A DNA stretch of 64,000 nucleotides from RHKX01 sp046330285 (GCA_046330285.1 JAXLSX010000005.1:151333-215332); one strand, 5' to 3'. Shown: positions 55,579 through 63,466, numbered from the stretch's first letter. Numbers and translations: made by a program. Notes: generated from the letters alone by a model not told the origin.

Positions 55579-55607
55579 CGTCTTTCCTTCTTTCGCATCG
55601 ACGTGCC

Positions 55608-55624
55608 CACCGGATCACCCGGTG
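55608..55624. promoter_or_regulatory. 17-bp inverted repeat upstream of lipid operon
   Basis: CACCGGatcacCCGGTG is a perfect 6-bp-arm repeat in the 112-bp gap between the divergent SRPBCC operon (start 55578) and the HD gene (start 55691). It is a candidate operator for the lipid operon. Confidence 0.4.
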
Positions 55625-55690
55625 AACCGAATTCCCCGCGAGCGTGCGAGCGTCACCTGCGCCCGAACGACGGCGGCTATCCTCGGCCTC

Positions 55691-56236
55691 GTGGCGACCG
55701 CGCCCGACTTCATCGCCGGACGGGATCTCGTCGGCCATGCCTACGACTTCGCGCAGCGCGTGTACTCGAGCCCGGGGCTCGAGCCGGGCGCCGACATCGA
55801 CCATCCGCTCGCGGTGGCGGCGATCGTCGACGGATCCGGCTTCGCCGACGACGCGGTCGCGGCTGCGCTCCTGCACGACATCGTCGAGGACTCGGTCACG
55901 ACCTCCGACGACGTCCGCTCCCGCTTCGGGCCGGAGATCGGCGGCTGGGTCGAGACCCTGACCGAGGACATCTCGATCGCCGACTACCACGAGCGCAAGG
56001 AGGAGCACCGCAACCGGGTGCTGACCGGTGGTTCGGTGACGGCGTCGATCTATCTCGCCGACAAGCTGGCGCGGACCAGGGCGATCATGGCCGGCGACGG
56101 CCTGATCGACCCCGACCGCCTCGAGCACTACTGGGACACGCTCGAGCTCTTCGCCGGACGCCGGCCGGAGCTCCCGTTCCTCGGCGAGCTGGCCGAGGAG
56201 CTGCAGGGCCTGAAGCCCGACGAACCCGCGGCCTAG
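55691..56236 (+). CDS. HD-domain protein resembling a small alarmone (ppGpp) hydrolase
   Basis: A 181-aa stand-alone HD phosphohydrolase domain from GTG 55691. It follows the SpoT/RelA hydrolase pattern: HPLAVAAIV (H38), AALLHDIVED (H62, D63), VRSRFGPEIGGWVETLTED, and SIYLADKLARTRAI (D124), corresponding to the metal-binding H...HD...D set. There is no synthetase, TGS or ACT domain, so it is a Mesh1/SAH-like hydrolase by architecture. If active it would degrade (p)ppGpp or a related nucleotide. Its 3' end overlaps the convergent merR gene by 4 bases. Confidence 0.82.
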   Translation: MATAPDFIAGRDLVGHAYDFAQRVYSSPGLEPGADIDHPLAVAAIVDGSGFADDAVAAALLHDIVEDSVTTSDDVRSRFGPEIGGWVETLTEDISIADYHERKEEHRNRVLTGGSVTASIYLADKLARTRAIMAGDGLIDPDRLEHYWDTLELFAGRRPELPFLGELAEELQGLKPDEPAA

Positions 56237-56976
56237 CGGAGCTCCTTCTGGAGCTGACGCTCGACGGCCTGCGTCATCACGACGCCAAAGCTGGCCATCA
56301 CCGCCTGCGAAGCGAGCGGCCGCAGGCGCTCGACCGCCTCGCCGGCGGCGGCGAGGTCGGCTTCGGTGAGATCGTCGTCGGAGCGCATCGGCTGAAGCAC
56401 GTCCTTGACGAAGAGGCGGACGAACTCCTTGGCGATCGCCGTCGTGTGCTTGTTGATCGAGTCGCCGACCGCGATCGCGTGTTCGAGCGGGATGCCCAGC
56501 TCGATCAGGTCGCGTCCCGCGCGGAGCAGGGTCGGGGAGGGCACCTCCCAGGTCTCCTCGGCGATCGGCCGCAACAGGCCGATCTTCTCGGCCTTCGCGA
56601 TCAGCTTGCGGTCGGGCGGGTCGCCGAAGATCTGGCTGACCCCGTCGCCGTCGACGACCTCGGGCTCCTCGCTCCCGAACGGCTCCAGCAGCGCCCGCTG
56701 GAACTCGAGCGCGCCGCGGCTGCCCGTCTGCGCGCCCATCTCGAGCAGGCGCTCGATCGACTTCAGGTTGAAGCCCTGGGCCTGCATGTCCTGGATCAGC
56801 CGGATCCGGGCGAGATGCTCCGGGCCGTAGTAGCCGGTCCGGGCCCTGACCACCGGCGCCGGAAGCAGTCCACGCGACTGGTGGGCGCGGATGTTGCGAG
56901 CCGTCATGCCGCTCTCGCGGGCGAGCTCGTCGATCGTCATTCCCTCGTCGGCGGTCATCGTCGCTTCTTCTGCCAT
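56233..56976 (-). CDS. MerR family transcriptional regulator
   Basis: A 247-aa regulator. The N-terminal MerR winged helix reads MTIDELARESGMTARNIRAH followed by QSRGLLPAPVVRARTGYYGPEHLARIRLI. A dimerisation coiled coil (LKSIERLLEMG) and a 150-residue helical effector domain of unknown ligand follow. No cysteine cluster for metal or redox sensing is seen. The upstream gap (56977-57115, 139 bases) has TGTAACACCACTCCATG on the coding strand, an imperfect MerR-like spaced repeat. No obvious structural gene is divergent, so the target is unclear. Confidence 0.88.
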   Translation of the reverse strand: MAEEATMTADEGMTIDELARESGMTARNIRAHQSRGLLPAPVVRARTGYYGPEHLARIRLIQDMQAQGFNLKSIERLLEMGAQTGSRGALEFQRALLEPFGSEEPEVVDGDGVSQIFGDPPDRKLIAKAEKIGLLRPIAEETWEVPSPTLLRAGRDLIELGIPLEHAIAVGDSINKHTTAIAKEFVRLFVKDVLQPMRSDDDLTEADLAAAGEAVERLRPLASQAVMASFGVVMTQAVERQLQKELR

Positions 56977-57115
56977 CGGAGAAGCCTAGCTGCGCTGCGA
57001 CATGGAGTGGTGTTACATGCATCTGATCGCCTTTTCGGGGTCGGATCGACCGGGGCCGCCTACGTCCATCAGGGGGAGGGGAGGACGCCGGCGACCCCGG
57101 TCGATCCGGGGCCGG

Positions 57116-58129
57116 TCAACCCGGGCCGGGGTCCTCGGTGAGAAGTCGTTCGAGTCCCGCCATGTCAGCGAGCTGCGAGCGCATGCGCTCGCGCTCGATC
57201 GCCGTCTCGTGAGTCCACGGCACCCGGTGGGCGGGGCGGATCCGGCGGTCCATCCAGAGATGCCCGCCGTCGGCGGCCGCGCTGCGGGAGGCGGCGAGCC
57301 AGACGATGGTGTCGGCGCCCTCGGCCGGCGTGCGGAGGATCGGCCCGAGGGTGGAGTGGAAGCGCGGCAGCGCGTCGACCACGCCGGGAGTGTCGGCCCA
57401 GCCGGGATGCATCGCGTGGACGCGGATGCCGCGCGGAGCGAGCTCCTCGTCGAGTTGTCCGGCGAGGATCACCTGGATCCGCTTCGCGTGGGCGTAGAAG
57501 GCGGGACCGTCAAAGTCGCGGTTGTCGAGCTCGAGGTCGTCGGCGTCGAGCTTCTCCGTGTACATGCCGCCCGAGGTCACGAAGATCACCGACGAGGGGG
57601 CGCCGGCCGCGAGTGCGGGCTCGAGCAGCTCGGTCAGCAGCAGCGGCCCGAGGACGTGGGTGGCGAGCGTCAGCTCGTAGCCGTCGACGCTCGTCTTCCG
57701 CTCCGGGGTGAGCACGCCGGCGTTGTGGACGAGGGCTGCGATCCCGTCGCCGAGCTCGTCGGTGAGGGAGGTTCCGAGTTCGCGAACCGAGTCGAGGGAT
57801 GAGAGGTCGCCGCGGTGGAGGTGGAGCTCGTCGCTGCCGGTGGCCTCGCTGATCCGCGCCCGGGCGTCGGCGCCGCGTTCGAGATCGCGGACGACCATGT
57901 GGACGCGGGCGCCGAGTTCGGCGAACCGCTCGGCCGCCGCCGCGCCGATTCCCGAGTTGGCGCCGGTGACGACGACGTCTCGTCCGGCCAGCCGGCCGTC
58001 GGGGTCGGGGGACGATCCGGCGAGGCCGCGGACCCGGTAGCCGATCGAGCTGAAGCCCGGGAGCACGGTCCGGTCGAGCAGCCAGTCGACCGCTCCGGAT
58101 CCGCCGATCGTTTTCACCGCGTCCTTCAT
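57116..58129 (-). CDS. DHRS12-like short-chain dehydrogenase
   Basis: A 337-aa SDR with a 45-residue N-terminal lead (DRTVLPGFSSIGYRVRGLAG) before the cofactor motif DVVVTGANSGIGAAAAERFA. It also has HNAG in ALVHNAGVL and the active site SGGMYTEKL ... YAHAKRIQVIL (Tyr-x3-Lys). The lead and the RDLERGADARARI, LHRGDLSSLDSV segments resemble the vertebrate DHRS12-like bacterial subgroup. Start ATG 58129 has GGAG before it. It is divergent from the CarH-type regulator, with only 34 bases between the starts, so the two share a control region. Confidence 0.88.
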   Translation of the reverse strand: MKDAVKTIGGSGAVDWLLDRTVLPGFSSIGYRVRGLAGSSPDPDGRLAGRDVVVTGANSGIGAAAAERFAELGARVHMVVRDLERGADARARISEATGSDELHLHRGDLSSLDSVRELGTSLTDELGDGIAALVHNAGVLTPERKTSVDGYELTLATHVLGPLLLTELLEPALAAGAPSSVIFVTSGGMYTEKLDADDLELDNRDFDGPAFYAHAKRIQVILAGQLDEELAPRGIRVHAMHPGWADTPGVVDALPRFHSTLGPILRTPAEGADTIVWLAASRSAAADGGHLWMDRRIRPAHRVPWTHETAIERERMRSQLADMAGLERLLTEDPGPG

Positions 58130-58157
58130 TGACTCCGTCGAGGCTAGCAGCTATGTT
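58129..58157 (+). promoter_or_regulatory. Promoter of the CarH-type regulator gene, probably leaderless
   Basis: TTGACT (58129-58134), a 17-base spacer and TATGTT (58152-58157) fit the vegetative consensus. The ATG at 58164 lies where transcription should start, so the mRNA is likely leaderless; no Shine-Dalgarno is present. Confidence 0.6.
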
Positions 58158-58187
58158 CAAGGTATGTCAAAGGTTCGTCCAAACAAC
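58155..58187 (+). promoter_or_regulatory. Three tandem 11-bp repeats, candidate CarH operator
   Basis: GTTCAAGGTAT (58155), GTCAAAGGTTC (58166) and GTCCAAACAAC (58177) follow one another directly. All three share GT[TC][CA]AA, and the first two match at most positions. CarH tetramers are known to bind tandem 11-bp direct repeats. These overlap the -10, the start site and the first codons, suited to autorepression in the dark. Confidence 0.45.
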
Positions 58188-59075
58188 GGGAGTAGCGGCG
58201 ATTCCGGTTCCGAGTCGCTGATCCGGATCGGCGAGCTCGCCCGTCGTGCCGGCGTCCCGACCGCGACGCTGCGCGCCTGGGAGCGCCGCTACGGGGTCGT
58301 CGAGCCGGTTCGCGGCGAGTCCGGCTACCGCCTCTACTCGGCCGCGGACGAGCGCCGGCTGCGGGCGATGATCGCCCTGATCGACCAGGGCGTCGCCCCG
58401 GCCGAGGCGGCCGCCCGCGTGCTCTCGGCGGCAGGCGCCGACGCCGCGTTGCAAGCCCAATCCGAGAGCGCCCCGGCCCCCGGCCTCCGGGCCGAGCTCT
58501 TCTCCGCCCTCCTCGGCTTCGACAACGCGGCGGCCGAGCACGTCATGGACCGGGCCCTCGGCGTCCTCAGCCCCGATGCCTTCGTCCGCGAGATCGCCCT
58601 CCCGATTCTGCGCCGGATCGGGGACGGCTGGTCGAAGGGCGAAGTCACCGTCGCCCAGGAGCACTTCGCGAGCAACGTGCTTCGCGGCCGGATGCTCGGC
58701 CTCGCCCGCGGGTGGGGAGGAGGCGGAGGCCCGCTCGCGCTGCTCGCCTGTCCGCCGGGCGAGCACCACGATCTCGGGCTCGTCGGCTTCGGCGTCGCCC
58801 TGCGCGGACTCGGGTGGAGGGTGACGCTCCTCGGGGCGGACACCCCCATCGACACGCTGATCGCCTGCGCCGAGGAGATCGAGCCCGACGTCGTCGTCCT
58901 CTGCGCGCTCGAGAAGTCGATCTTCGAGGACTGCGTGGCGGATCTGCGCGAGCTCGCCGAGCGGTCGCAGCTGATGCTCGCGGGCACCGGGGCCACCGGC
59001 GAGATGGCCGGCCTGCTCGGCGCTGCGGTGCTCACCGAGGACCCGGTGGCGGCCGCGGGCTCACTCGCCGCCTGA
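58164..59075 (+). CDS. CarH/LitR-type adenosylcobalamin-dependent photoreceptor repressor
   Basis: A 303-aa light-sensing regulator. The N-terminal MerR winged helix (21-75) is RIGELARRAGVPTATLRAWE with RRYGVVEPVRG. A four-helix bundle (105-180) carries the CarH light-sensing motif W-x9-EH: W156, E166, H167 in GWSKGEVTVAQEHFASN. The Rossmann-like B12 domain has E-x-H-x-x-G as E200, H202, G205 (PPGEHHDLG), with H202 the likely lower cobalt ligand, then LGADTPIDTLI. In the dark, AdoCbl-bound tetramers repress; light breaks the Co-C bond and releases DNA. Divergent from a DHRS12-like SDR and 2.6 kb from the CFA-synthase operon, both typical light-regulon genes. Confidence 0.92.
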   Translation: MSKVRPNNGSSGDSGSESLIRIGELARRAGVPTATLRAWERRYGVVEPVRGESGYRLYSAADERRLRAMIALIDQGVAPAEAAARVLSAAGADAALQAQSESAPAPGLRAELFSALLGFDNAAAEHVMDRALGVLSPDAFVREIALPILRRIGDGWSKGEVTVAQEHFASNVLRGRMLGLARGWGGGGGPLALLACPPGEHHDLGLVGFGVALRGLGWRVTLLGADTPIDTLIACAEEIEPDVVVLCALEKSIFEDCVADLRELAERSQLMLAGTGATGEMAGLLGAAVLTEDPVAAAGSLAA

Positions 59076-59107
59076 CCGCCGGGGGCGGTTGCGGCTACGG
59101 TCGGCGG

Positions 59108-59500
59108 ATGGACCGGCTGATCGTCGACGGCATGAACGTTCTCGGCTCGCGTCCGGACGGCTGGTGGCGCGACCGCCCGGCGGCGATGGCCGGCCTGACG
59201 CGGCGCCTCGGCGCGTACGCGACCGGCGCGGGGGTGGAGGTGGCGGTCGTCTTCGACGGGCGGCCGCACCGGCAGGTCGAGGCGGCGGCGGACGGCATCG
59301 CGGTCGGCTTCGCGCCCGGCGGGCCCGATGCGGCCGACCGCGAGATCGTCGCGCGGCTCCGGGCCGACTCCGATCCGGGTTCGATCGTCGTCGTCACGAG
59401 CGACCGCCGGCTGCGCAACTCGGTCAAGGCCGCCGGCGCCGCCAGCGTCCCCGCCGGGGACCTGCTGCGGCGCCTCGAGGCGTTCGAGCGCGGTCAATAG
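59108..59500 (+). CDS. NYN domain (PIN-like) nuclease family protein
   Basis: A 130-aa protein starting MDRLIVDGMNVLGSRPDGWW. Conserved acidic residues of the NYN/YacP fold appear in IVDGMN, VVFDGRPH, PDAADREIV and VVTSDRRLRNSVKAAG, enough for a metal-dependent RNase active site. YacP-like members cut mRNA or rRNA. The ATG lies 32 bases after the CarH stop, and a phosphorylase gene follows after 9 bases. Confidence 0.85.
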   Translation: MDRLIVDGMNVLGSRPDGWWRDRPAAMAGLTRRLGAYATGAGVEVAVVFDGRPHRQVEAAADGIAVGFAPGGPDAADREIVARLRADSDPGSIVVVTSDRRLRNSVKAAGAASVPAGDLLRRLEAFERGQ

Positions 59501-59509
59501 GATCCGCCG

Positions 59510-60229
59510 ATGGGACGGCTGGCGCTGATCGGCGGACACTCGATCCTCGGCAGCGATCCCGCCGCCGGGTTCGAGCCGCGGGACGTCGAGACGTCGCGCG
59601 GGACCGTTCGGGTCTTCGAGCGCGGCGAGCAGGTGCTCCTGCAGCGGCACGGGTTCGATCGCTACACGACCGCGGCGAAGCTCGACCACCCCCGGAACTT
59701 CGCCGCCCTGGCGGAGCTCGGCTGCGATCGGGCCCTCGCGATCGGATCGGTTGGCGGCCTCCGGACCGAGCTCGGCGTCGGTACGTTCCTCTGCCCCGAC
59801 GACTTCATCGCGCTGCACCTCGGCCTTTCGCTCAGCGACCAGCACGGCGGCGAGCAGGTGCCGGGGTTCGACCCCGAATGGCGACGCACGGTGCTCGACG
59901 TCTGGGCACGTGTGGCCGAACCGGAGGTGATCGACGGCGGCGTCTACTGGCAGGCGATCGGGCCCCGGTTCGAGACGCCCGCCGAGATCAGGCTGATCGC
60001 CGCGCACGCCGACGTGATCGGCATGACCATCGCTTCCGAATGCGTGATCGCCCGTGAGATGGGGATCGCCTACGCGGCGGTCTGCGTCGTCGACAACCTC
60101 GCCAACGGGATCGCGGCGGAGCCGCTCTCGGTCGAGGAATTCGAGGCGGGCAAGGACGAGAACCGCGAGCGGCTGACGGAGGCGATCGGCCTCGTCGGCG
60201 CCGAGCTCGAGCGGGGGGAGGGCGGCTGA
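59510..60229 (+). CDS. Purine nucleoside / methylthioadenosine phosphorylase family
   Basis: A 239-aa class II nucleoside phosphorylase (PNP/MTAP family), cleaving a purine nucleoside with phosphate. LQRHGFDRYTTAAKLDHPRN corresponds to the RHGxxHxxxP-KxxxxAN phosphate/sugar region, AIGSVGGLRTELGVGTF to the core strand, and VIGMTIASECVIAREMGIAY to the substrate Met/Glu segment (usually M-T-x-P-E). The base-contact loop reads VVDNLANG. The N-terminal GGTG is GGHS here. The stop overlaps the MTA/SAH deaminase start (TGATG), so it may cleave deaminated methylthioinosine rather than MTA. Confidence 0.83.
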   Translation: MGRLALIGGHSILGSDPAAGFEPRDVETSRGTVRVFERGEQVLLQRHGFDRYTTAAKLDHPRNFAALAELGCDRALAIGSVGGLRTELGVGTFLCPDDFIALHLGLSLSDQHGGEQVPGFDPEWRRTVLDVWARVAEPEVIDGGVYWQAIGPRFETPAEIRLIAAHADVIGMTIASECVIAREMGIAYAAVCVVDNLANGIAAEPLSVEEFEAGKDENRERLTEAIGLVGAELERGEGG

Positions 60230-61485
60230 TGGGCCTCTTCGTGGAGGGCGCGACGCTCGACGGCGGTCCCGCCGGGCTCCGGATCGAGGACGGGCTGATC
60301 GCGGCCATCGGGCCCGGCGCGGTCGCCGAGGCCGGCGACGAGCGCATCGATGGCACCGGCACGGCGATCGTCCCCGGGCTCGTCAACGGCCACACCCATG
60401 CCGCGATGACGCTGTTCCGCGGCTACGCCGACGACCTGCCGCTGATGGAGTGGCTCGAGCAGCACATCTGGCCGGTCGAGGCGAAGCTCGACGACGACGA
60501 CGTCTATTGGGGAACCCGCCTCGCCTGCGCCGAGATGATCCGGACCGGCACCGTGCGGTTCTGGGACATGTACTGGCGCCCCGGCGCCGTCGCCAGGGCG
60601 GTTACCGATGCGGGCGTCCGCGCCACGATCGGCCCGCCGCTCCTCGACGGCGGCGACCCGGCCCGGATCGACGAGGTCCGGCGGGCGGCTGCCGAGGGGC
60701 TCGCCGAGATCGAGGCGAACGCGAGCCCGCTGACGGCCCCCTCGCTGGCGCCTCACGCCGTCTACACCGTCTCTCCCGAGTCGCTGGCCTGGATCGCCGG
60801 CGAGTCCGAGCGGCTCGGCATCCCCGTCCAGATCCACGCCTCCGAAACCGAACAGGAGGTCGACGACTGCGTTGCCGCCCACGGCGTCAGGCCGGTCGAG
60901 CTGCTCGATCGGGTCGGGCTGCTCTCGCCGCGGACGCTGCTCGCGCACGCCGTCTGGCTCGACGAGCACGAGCGCGATCTGATCGCGGCGTCCGGGGCGA
61001 CGGTCGTCAGCAACCCGGTCGCGAACATGAAGCTCGCGGTCGGTCGGATCTTCGACCTCGCGGCGGCGCGAGAGCACGGCCTTCCGGTCGGGCTCGGGAC
61101 CGACGGCGCCGGATCGAACAACTCGCTCGACCTGTTCGCCGACGTCAAGCACTTCGCGCTCGGGCAGAAGCACCTCGCCGGCGACCCGGCGGCCGGTTCG
61201 GCCGCGGAATCGCTGGCGATCGCCCGCGGCGGGCGGGCGCCACTGCTCGGCGCGACCCCGCTCGCGGCCGGGGAGCCGGCCGATCTCCTGCTCGTCCGGA
61301 CTGACCGCCACGAGCTCGGCGTCGGAGCGCTCGACGCGGGCCTCGTCTACGCGGCGTCGGGCTCGGTCGTCGACACGACGATCGTCGCCGGCCGGGTGCT
61401 GATGCGCGGCGGCGTCGTCGACGGCGAGGACGAGATCCTCGAGCGCGCCCGCGAGCGGGGCCGCAGGCTCGGGCTCCTGGACTGA
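60229..61485 (+). CDS. Amidohydrolase, 5-methylthioadenosine/S-adenosylhomocysteine deaminase type
   Basis: A 418-aa metal-dependent deaminase of the MtaD/SsnA/TrzN group. Metal ligands are H55 and H57 in VNGHTHAAMTLFRG, His in QIHASETEQEV and Asp in GLGTDGAGSNNSLDLF. SLAPHAVYTVSPE carries the substrate-side His. The FRGYADDLPLMEWLEQHIWP stretch is characteristic of MTA/SAH deaminases. It probably converts methylthioadenosine or SAH to the inosine form, which the coupled phosphorylase can then split. Confidence 0.9.
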   Translation: MGLFVEGATLDGGPAGLRIEDGLIAAIGPGAVAEAGDERIDGTGTAIVPGLVNGHTHAAMTLFRGYADDLPLMEWLEQHIWPVEAKLDDDDVYWGTRLACAEMIRTGTVRFWDMYWRPGAVARAVTDAGVRATIGPPLLDGGDPARIDEVRRAAAEGLAEIEANASPLTAPSLAPHAVYTVSPESLAWIAGESERLGIPVQIHASETEQEVDDCVAAHGVRPVELLDRVGLLSPRTLLAHAVWLDEHERDLIAASGATVVSNPVANMKLAVGRIFDLAAAREHGLPVGLGTDGAGSNNSLDLFADVKHFALGQKHLAGDPAAGSAAESLAIARGGRAPLLGATPLAAGEPADLLLVRTDRHELGVGALDAGLVYAASGSVVDTTIVAGRVLMRGGVVDGEDEILERARERGRRLGLLD

Positions 61486-61487
61486 GC

Positions 61488-61904
61488 ATGGGCGGCGAGC
61501 GCAAAGCCGAGGTCAAGGCCGGTGGCGGCGTCGTCGTCCGCGACGGCGCCGGCGGACTCGAGGTCGCCGTCGTCCACCGGCCGCGCTACGACGACTGGTC
61601 GCTGCCGAAGGGCAAGCTCGAGCCGGGCGAGAGCTTCGAGGAGGGAGCGCTGCGCGAGGTCGAGGAGGAGACGGGGCTGGTCTGCGAGCTCGGCGACGAG
61701 CTCTCGCCGATCAGCTACCACGACCGCAAGGGGCGGCTGAAGCTCGTCCGCTACTGGACGATGACGGCGCGTGAGGGCGAGTTCGCCCCGAACGAGGAGG
61801 TCGACGTGCTCGAGTGGCTGCCGCCGGCCGAGGCGGCGGAGCGACTGGACTACGAGCACGACCGCAAGCTCCTGACCGAGCTGCCCGGCGCCGCCGAGCT
61901 TTGA
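61488..61904 (+). CDS. NUDIX hydrolase
   Basis: A 138-aa MutT-like pyrophosphohydrolase. The Nudix box G-x5-E-x7-R-E-U-x-E-E-x-G-U starts at GKLEPGESFEEGALREVEEE and ends ETGL. PRYDDWSLPKGKLEPGE is typical of actinobacterial MutT1-like or Ap4A hydrolase-type enzymes. There is no histidine phosphatase domain. The start lies 3 bases after the deaminase stop, so it closes the nucleotide-salvage operon. Confidence 0.92.
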   Translation: MGGERKAEVKAGGGVVVRDGAGGLEVAVVHRPRYDDWSLPKGKLEPGESFEEGALREVEEETGLVCELGDELSPISYHDRKGRLKLVRYWTMTAREGEFAPNEEVDVLEWLPPAEAAERLDYEHDRKLLTELPGAAEL

Positions 61905-61905
61905 G

Positions 61906-62274
61906 TCAGTCGATCGGGATGTGCTCGACGCGGCCGGCGTCGTTCTCGCGCTGGTCGAGACGCTCGAGGTAGTGGTCGACGAGCGAGCGCAGCGTCAGCA
62001 GCGCCTCGCGGCCGACGTCGTCGAGTTGGCCGCGGAGCTCGGGCCCGCCGGCGCCGCGGAGGATCTCGGCGCCGCGGCAGATCGGGCAGAGCTCGAGGCA
62101 GCGCGAATCCTCGGGGTGGGCCGCCGTCCAGTGGCCCGCCGCCGACCAGTCAGGCCCGCTGCCGGTTCCGTTCTCCCGGGAGCCGTTCTCCCTCGAGGTC
62201 GGCTCCCGCAACGGGATCTCGGTCCGCCAGCTCGGCGGCGGCGGGGGGTCTGTCTGCTCGTCGGGTGCGGTCAT
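61906..62274 (-). CDS. Small CxxC zinc-ribbon-like protein, unknown function
   Basis: A 122-aa protein with a disordered Pro-rich start (DEQTDPPPPPSWRTEIP). It continues with HPEDSRCLELCPICRGAEIL, a CxxxCxxC cluster suggesting one metal site with a nearby His, and a C-terminal helix (EALLTLRSLVDHYLERLDQR). Its start lies inside the 3' end of the ArsA-type gene, a 125-base same-strand overlap. A later start would shorten the overlap but none is clearly better. No function assigned; the order suggests coupling to the ATPase. Confidence 0.7.
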   Translation of the reverse strand: MTAPDEQTDPPPPPSWRTEIPLREPTSRENGSRENGTGSGPDWSAAGHWTAAHPEDSRCLELCPICRGAEILRGAGGPELRGQLDDVGREALLTLRSLVDHYLERLDQRENDAGRVEHIPID

Positions 62275-63466
62275 CTTCGAAGCTCACCTCGAGCGTTCCG
62301 GCCTCGAGCCGGGCGCCGACGGGGCGGTGGCGGGCGAGCGCGGTCGGGAGGATGATAGTCCGCTTCTCGCGGCCCGCCCGGACGATCAGCTCCTGGCCGA
62401 CCTTGCTGAGATCGAGCTCGGAGCGGTCGGCGAAGGGGACGGGGATCGAGAGCACGGTGCGGCCGTTCTCGGAGCTGATTCGCTGGGCGAGCTCCGTGTG
62501 CATGACCTTCTCGGGCTCGGTCTCGGCGAACAGCTCGGCGCCGAGGCGATCCAGCATCTCCGGTCCGACCACCTCCTCCGGGAAGTAGCGGGCGAGCAGC
62601 AGCGGCACCGGCGCGAACCCCTCGCGGACCGCTTCGAGCTGCTCGCGCTGACGCTCGCGCCAGGCGCCGAAGTAGGAGTCGGAGAGCTCCTCCGGGAAGA
62701 CGCGGTTGACGACGACGGCGTCGGTCAGATAGCCGTAGAGGTTGAGGTAGGTGAACGTCCGCTGGGCTTCGCGGATCACCATCCGGTCGGGGTTCATCAC
62801 GAGCCGGATCGAAGTCCGTTCGCGGTCGCGGAGGATCTCGTTCATCGCGATCAGGTTGCCGACGAGGCGCTGGACGTCGGCGAAGACGTCGTCGCCGGGC
62901 AGCGGGACGTCGAGGAACGTCTTCGCGAACGGCCGGGCCGCGGAGACGAGCCGGCGCTCCCACGGCAGCACCTTGTCGAGCCACCAGCGGGCGACGTCGG
63001 GGAAGGAGAGCAGTCGCAGCGTCTCGCCGGTCGGGGCGCAGTCGACGACGATCACGTCGTAGTCGCCGCTCGCGTGGTGGGAGCGGATCTGGAGCAGGCT
63101 GAAGAGCTCGTCCATCCCCGGCGGCACGGTCAGCTCCTCGGCGGCGACGCCGAGGACTCCGCGGTCGGCGAGGATCCGGCCGAGCCAGTCGCGCACCGCC
63201 GCCCAGTTGGACTCGAGCTCGGCCTGGGCCTCGATCTGCTGGGCCCAGAGCAGCGGCGAGACCTCGCGTGGCTCGGGACCGAGCTCCTGCTCGAGCGAAT
63301 CGCCGAGGCTGTGGGCCGGATCGGTCGAGAGGACGATGGTCCGCAGGCCGCGAGCGGCGCAGCTTCGAGCCGTCGCCGCGGCGACGCTCGTCTTGCCGAC
63401 CCCTCCCTTGCCCGTGTAGAGGATCGTTCTCGGGGGTTTCGGCGCGCTCTCGTCGGCGACCGGCAC
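62150..63466 (-). CDS. ArsA/GET3-type ATPase
   Basis: A 438-aa soluble P-loop ATPase of the ArsA/Get3/TRC40 family from GTG 63466. Deviant Walker A is TILYTGKGGVGKTSVAAATA (P-loop 19-26), switch I STDPAHSLGDSLEQEL, and switch II IVVDCAPTGETLRLLSFPD. Then come VVNRVFPEELSDSYFGAW and the C-terminal beta strand ARLEAGTLEVSFED. There is no CxxC, and no arsR, arsB or arsD gene, so an arsenite pump role is unlikely. Actinobacterial members may handle membrane proteins or lipids. The last 40 residues overlap the zinc-ribbon gene. Confidence 0.9.
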   Translation of the reverse strand: MPVADESAPKPPRTILYTGKGGVGKTSVAAATARSCAARGLRTIVLSTDPAHSLGDSLEQELGPEPREVSPLLWAQQIEAQAELESNWAAVRDWLGRILADRGVLGVAAEELTVPPGMDELFSLLQIRSHHASGDYDVIVVDCAPTGETLRLLSFPDVARWWLDKVLPWERRLVSAARPFAKTFLDVPLPGDDVFADVQRLVGNLIAMNEILRDRERTSIRLVMNPDRMVIREAQRTFTYLNLYGYLTDAVVVNRVFPEELSDSYFGAWRERQREQLEAVREGFAPVPLLLARYFPEEVVGPEMLDRLGAELFAETEPEKVMHTELAQRISSENGRTVLSIPVPFADRSELDLSKVGQELIVRAGREKRTIILPTALARHRPVGARLEAGTLEVSFEDDRTRRADRPPAAAELADRDPVAGADLEGERLPGERNRQRA

